Part shown: in pieces, positions 5,978-7,792 of the stretch | Layout of the letters: every line of letters starts with the position of its first letter | How positions within the stretch are numbered: the first letter of the stretch is position 1 | NCBI GenBank assembly: GCA_027057985.1 | Contig: JALUTJ010000486.1 | Coordinates: 1-7,792, forward strand | Length of the DNA stretch: 7,792 nt | Direction of reading: 5' to 3' | Source of the DNA: Chromatiales bacterium | GTDB taxonomy: Bacteria; Pseudomonadota; Gammaproteobacteria; UBA6429; Thiohalophilaceae | Position numbers and translations under genes: made by a program | Notes under the pieces: generated by a model | Told to the model about the DNA's origin: nothing | What the model saw: only the letters and a program-made list of their open reading frames with translations | Database searches by the model: none

Positions 5978-7255
5978 TTACTCGTCTACCGAGGCCGCTA
6001 TCGGCTCATGATTTTCATAAATAAAGAGCGGTTCCCCATCTCCATTGATGCAGCCATCGTCGATAACCACCTTTTCCACGTTATCCATGGACGGTAAATC
6101 ATACATGGTATCCAGCAGCGCATGCTCGAGGATAGAACGCAGGCCTCGGGCACCGGTTTTGCGCTCCATGGCTTTTTCCGCGATGGCTTTAAGTGCACTT
6201 TCACGGAATTCCAGTTCACTGCCTTCCATTTCAAACATTTTCTGGTATTGCTTGGTCAGCGCATTCTTCGGCTCGGTAAGAATGCGTACCAGTGCTTCCT
6301 CGTCCAGCTCGCTGAGCGTGGCAACAACAGGTAAACGTCCCACGAATTCAGGGATCAGACCGAAGCGAGTCAGGTCTTCCGGTTCGACGCTATGGATAAC
6401 TTCGCTGAGGCTCTTCTTGTCATCCTTGCTTTTCACCTCGGCACCGAAACCGATACCGCCCTTTTCGGAACGATCACGGATAATCTTGTCCAGCCCGGCA
6501 AAGGCGCCACCGCAGACAAAGAGGATATTCGAGGTATCAACCTGCAAAAATTCCTGTTGCGGGTGCTTACGACCGCCCTGTGGCGGAACAGAGGCAACCG
6601 TACCCTCGATAAGCTTGAGCAGGGCCTGCTGCACGCCTTCGCCCGAAACATCGCGGGTAATCGACGGGTTGTCTGACTTGCGGGAAATCTTGTCGATTTC
6701 ATCGATATAGACAATCCCGGTCTGGGCTTTTTCTACATCATAGTCACATTTTTGCAGTAACTTCTGGATAATATTTTCCACGTCTTCGCCCACGTAACCG
6801 GCTTCGGTCAGCGTGGTGGCATCGGCAATGGTAAAAGGAACATCCAGCAGGCGCGCCAGGGTTTCTGCCAGCAGGGTCTTACCGCAACCGGTCGGCCCAA
6901 TCAGCAGGATATTACTTTTCGATAATTCGATATCGTCTTTCTTCTGCCCCGTCTGCAGCCGCTTATAGTGGTTATAAACCGCAACCGACAGCACGCGCTT
7001 GGCACGTTCCTGGCCAATGACATATTCATTCAGGATATCGTTGATTTCATGAGGTGTTGGCAGTTCATCACCCTGAGCTTTTCCGGACTGTTCCTGAATT
7101 TCTTCACGGATAATATCGCTGCACAGCTCAACACATTCGTCACAGACGAATACGGACGGGCCCGCTATCAGTTTGCGAACTTCGTGCTGACTCTTTCCAC
7201 AGAAAGAACAGTACAGTAATTTTCCACCATCACCGGTGTTATTCTCATCGCTCAT
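5978..7255 (-). CDS. clpX: ClpX, ATP-dependent unfoldase subunit of the ClpXP protease
   Basis: A 425-aa protein, the usual ClpX length. A hexamer of this AAA+ enzyme recognises tagged proteins (for example SsrA-tagged), unfolds them and threads them into ClpP. Seen: an N-terminal zinc-binding domain with Cys16, Cys19, Cys38 and Cys41; Walker A GPTGCGKT (120-127); pore loop GYVG (153-156); Walker B IVYIDEID (181-188); the RKH loop (229-231); the IGF tripeptide that docks on ClpP (268-270); Arg307 in EFVGR as the likely arginine finger; and sensor-2 Arg370 in GARGL. All key elements are present. The ATG at 7255 has GAGG 8 nt upstream and the conserved N-terminal domain begins right after it. 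The gene follows clpP by 127 nt with no convincing promoter of its own, so co-transcription with clpP is likely. A strong terminator ends it. Confidence 0.98.
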   Translation of the reverse strand: MSDENNTGDGGKLLYCSFCGKSQHEVRKLIAGPSVFVCDECVELCSDIIREEIQEQSGKAQGDELPTPHEINDILNEYVIGQERAKRVLSVAVYNHYKRLQTGQKKDDIELSKSNILLIGPTGCGKTLLAETLARLLDVPFTIADATTLTEAGYVGEDVENIIQKLLQKCDYDVEKAQTGIVYIDEIDKISRKSDNPSITRDVSGEGVQQALLKLIEGTVASVPPQGGRKHPQQEFLQVDTSNILFVCGGAFAGLDKIIRDRSEKGGIGFGAEVKSKDDKKSLSEVIHSVEPEDLTRFGLIPEFVGRLPVVATLSELDEEALVRILTEPKNALTKQYQKMFEMEGSELEFRESALKAIAEKAMERKTGARGLRSILEHALLDTMYDLPSMDNVEKVVIDDGCINGDGEPLFIYENHEPIAASVDE

Positions 7256-7310
7256 GTCATTTGCCTCATCATGAACATTACACTTACATCTATACCTTGC
7301 GCAGTTTTTG

Positions 7311-7369
7311 TGACTTTTTCAAGTCATCAGAGCACATTTTTCAGCCTGAATTTAGTCAAATTCTGTGCT
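7311..7369 (-). other. Potential RNA secondary structure in the clpP-clpX spacer
   Basis: Read on the minus strand, AGCACA (7369-7364) pairs with TGTGCT (7336-7331). Nested in it, GAATTT pairs with AAATTC around a GACT loop (7363-7348), leaving an 11-nt bulge. Just downstream, TGACTT and AAGTCA form a 6-bp hairpin with a GAAA tetraloop (7326-7311). None is followed by a T tract, so these are not intrinsic terminators. They may mark an mRNA processing or stability site between the two genes. Confidence 0.4.
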
Positions 7370-7382
7370 AAAAAGGCGGTAT

Positions 7383-7792
7383 TTACTCACTTTCTGCCGT
7401 TAGACGGTGACTCATGACCTTGTCGATCAGGCCATATTCAACCGACTCTTCCGCATTCATAAAGAAGTCGCGGTCGGTATCCTGCTGAATCACGTCGATC
7501 GGCTTTCCTGTATGTTCGGCAAGAATTTTATTCAAACGTTCCCGAACTTCCAGAATTTCCTTCGCATGGATCTCGATATCACTGGCCTGCCCCTGGAAAC
7601 CGCCCAGTGGCTGGTGAATCATGGTCCGTGCATGTGGCAGCGCATAACGCTTGCCGGCGGCCCCTCCGGCCAGTAACAGAGCCCCCATGCTGGCCGCCTG
7701 GCCAATACACAGCGTGCTGACATCGGGCTTGATAAACTGCATGGTGTCGTATATCGACAGCCCCGCGGTTACCGAGCCGCCTGGTGAATTAA
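7383..7792 (-). CDS. clpP: ClpP, ATP-dependent Clp protease proteolytic subunit (C-terminal 136 residues; N-terminus beyond right edge)
   Basis: The frame stays open to the window edge, beginning [17 protein letters not shown], so the ATG at 7742 is internal and not the start. About two thirds of a protein of roughly 200 aa is visible. ClpP forms a 14-subunit cytoplasmic chamber that cuts proteins fed in by ClpX or ClpA. Seen: the oxyanion-loop motif SPGGSV, the nucleophile Ser in QAASMGA (codon 7691-7689), the His in MIHQP (7616-7614) and the Asp at the end of DTDRD (7469-7467). The spacing of these three residues equals that in E. coli ClpP, so the triad is complete. The C-terminus [12 protein letters not shown] is typical. 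clpX follows in the same direction. Confidence 0.97.
   Translation of the reverse strand, partial: NSPGGSVTAGLSIYDTMQFIKPDVSTLCIGQAASMGALLLAGGAAGKRYALPHARTMIHQPLGGFQGQASDIEIHAKEILEVRERLNKILAEHTGKPIDVIQQDTDRDFFMNAEESVEYGLIDKVMSHRLTAESE

Noticed and set aside
6045..6710. A 221-codon plus-strand open frame
   Set aside because: It is antisense to conserved clpX; the Ser/Arg-rich product is typical of a reverse-strand shadow.
7295..7323. CTTGAAA at 7323-7317 (minus strand) as a sigma-32 -35 for clpX
   Set aside because: No CCCCAT-like -10 occurs 11-16 nt downstream, and the motif is part of a simple hairpin.
7740..7742. ATG at 7742 as the start of ClpP
   Set aside because: The frame continues upstream to the edge and encodes the conserved [16 protein letters not shown], so this Met is internal.

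Overview
The window looks like a chromosomal core segment of a gammaproteobacterium. Every protein gene lies on the minus strand, in the order clpP (cut by the right edge), clpX, lon, hupB, tRNA-Val, tRNA-Asp, ppiD, and a DAACS-family symporter cut by the left edge. The clpP-clpX-lon-hupB-ppiD order is typical of Gammaproteobacteria, and the proteins have family-typical lengths and motifs. The sequence does not allow a safe genus assignment. No insertion sequence, phage gene, CRISPR array or other mobile DNA was seen.

Right part (5828-7792): ClpP peptidase and its unfoldase ClpX are separated by 127 nt that can form RNA helices. A strong intrinsic terminator lies 6 nt after clpX, so lon is a separate unit. 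Lon is preceded by a near-consensus sigma-32 (heat-shock) promoter.

Middle (2764-3420): the lon-hupB spacer is dense with signals. It holds a perfect 20-bp palindrome abutting a sigma-70-like promoter, then a terminator-like hairpin with a U8 tract inside the hupB leader, then a strong ribosome binding site and a GTG start. The gene for HU is followed 15 nt later by tRNA-Val(UAC) and tRNA-Asp(GUC), and an intrinsic terminator closes this mRNA/tRNA unit.

Left part (1-2760): ppiD has its own AT-rich promoter region and encodes a membrane-anchored periplasmic chaperone. A Na+/H+-coupled dicarboxylate or amino-acid symporter follows 58 nt downstream.

Functionally this is a protein quality-control cluster: ClpXP and Lon degrade cytoplasmic proteins, HU organises the nucleoid, and PpiD helps proteins leaving the Sec translocon. 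The most unusual observation is in PpiD. The first beta strand of its parvulin domain (the K-V-R-H-I-L-I segment) is missing from its usual place before the domain and sits after the last strand instead. This is what an in-frame circular permutation of the domain would look like. The second is the probable attenuator-like arrangement upstream of hupB.
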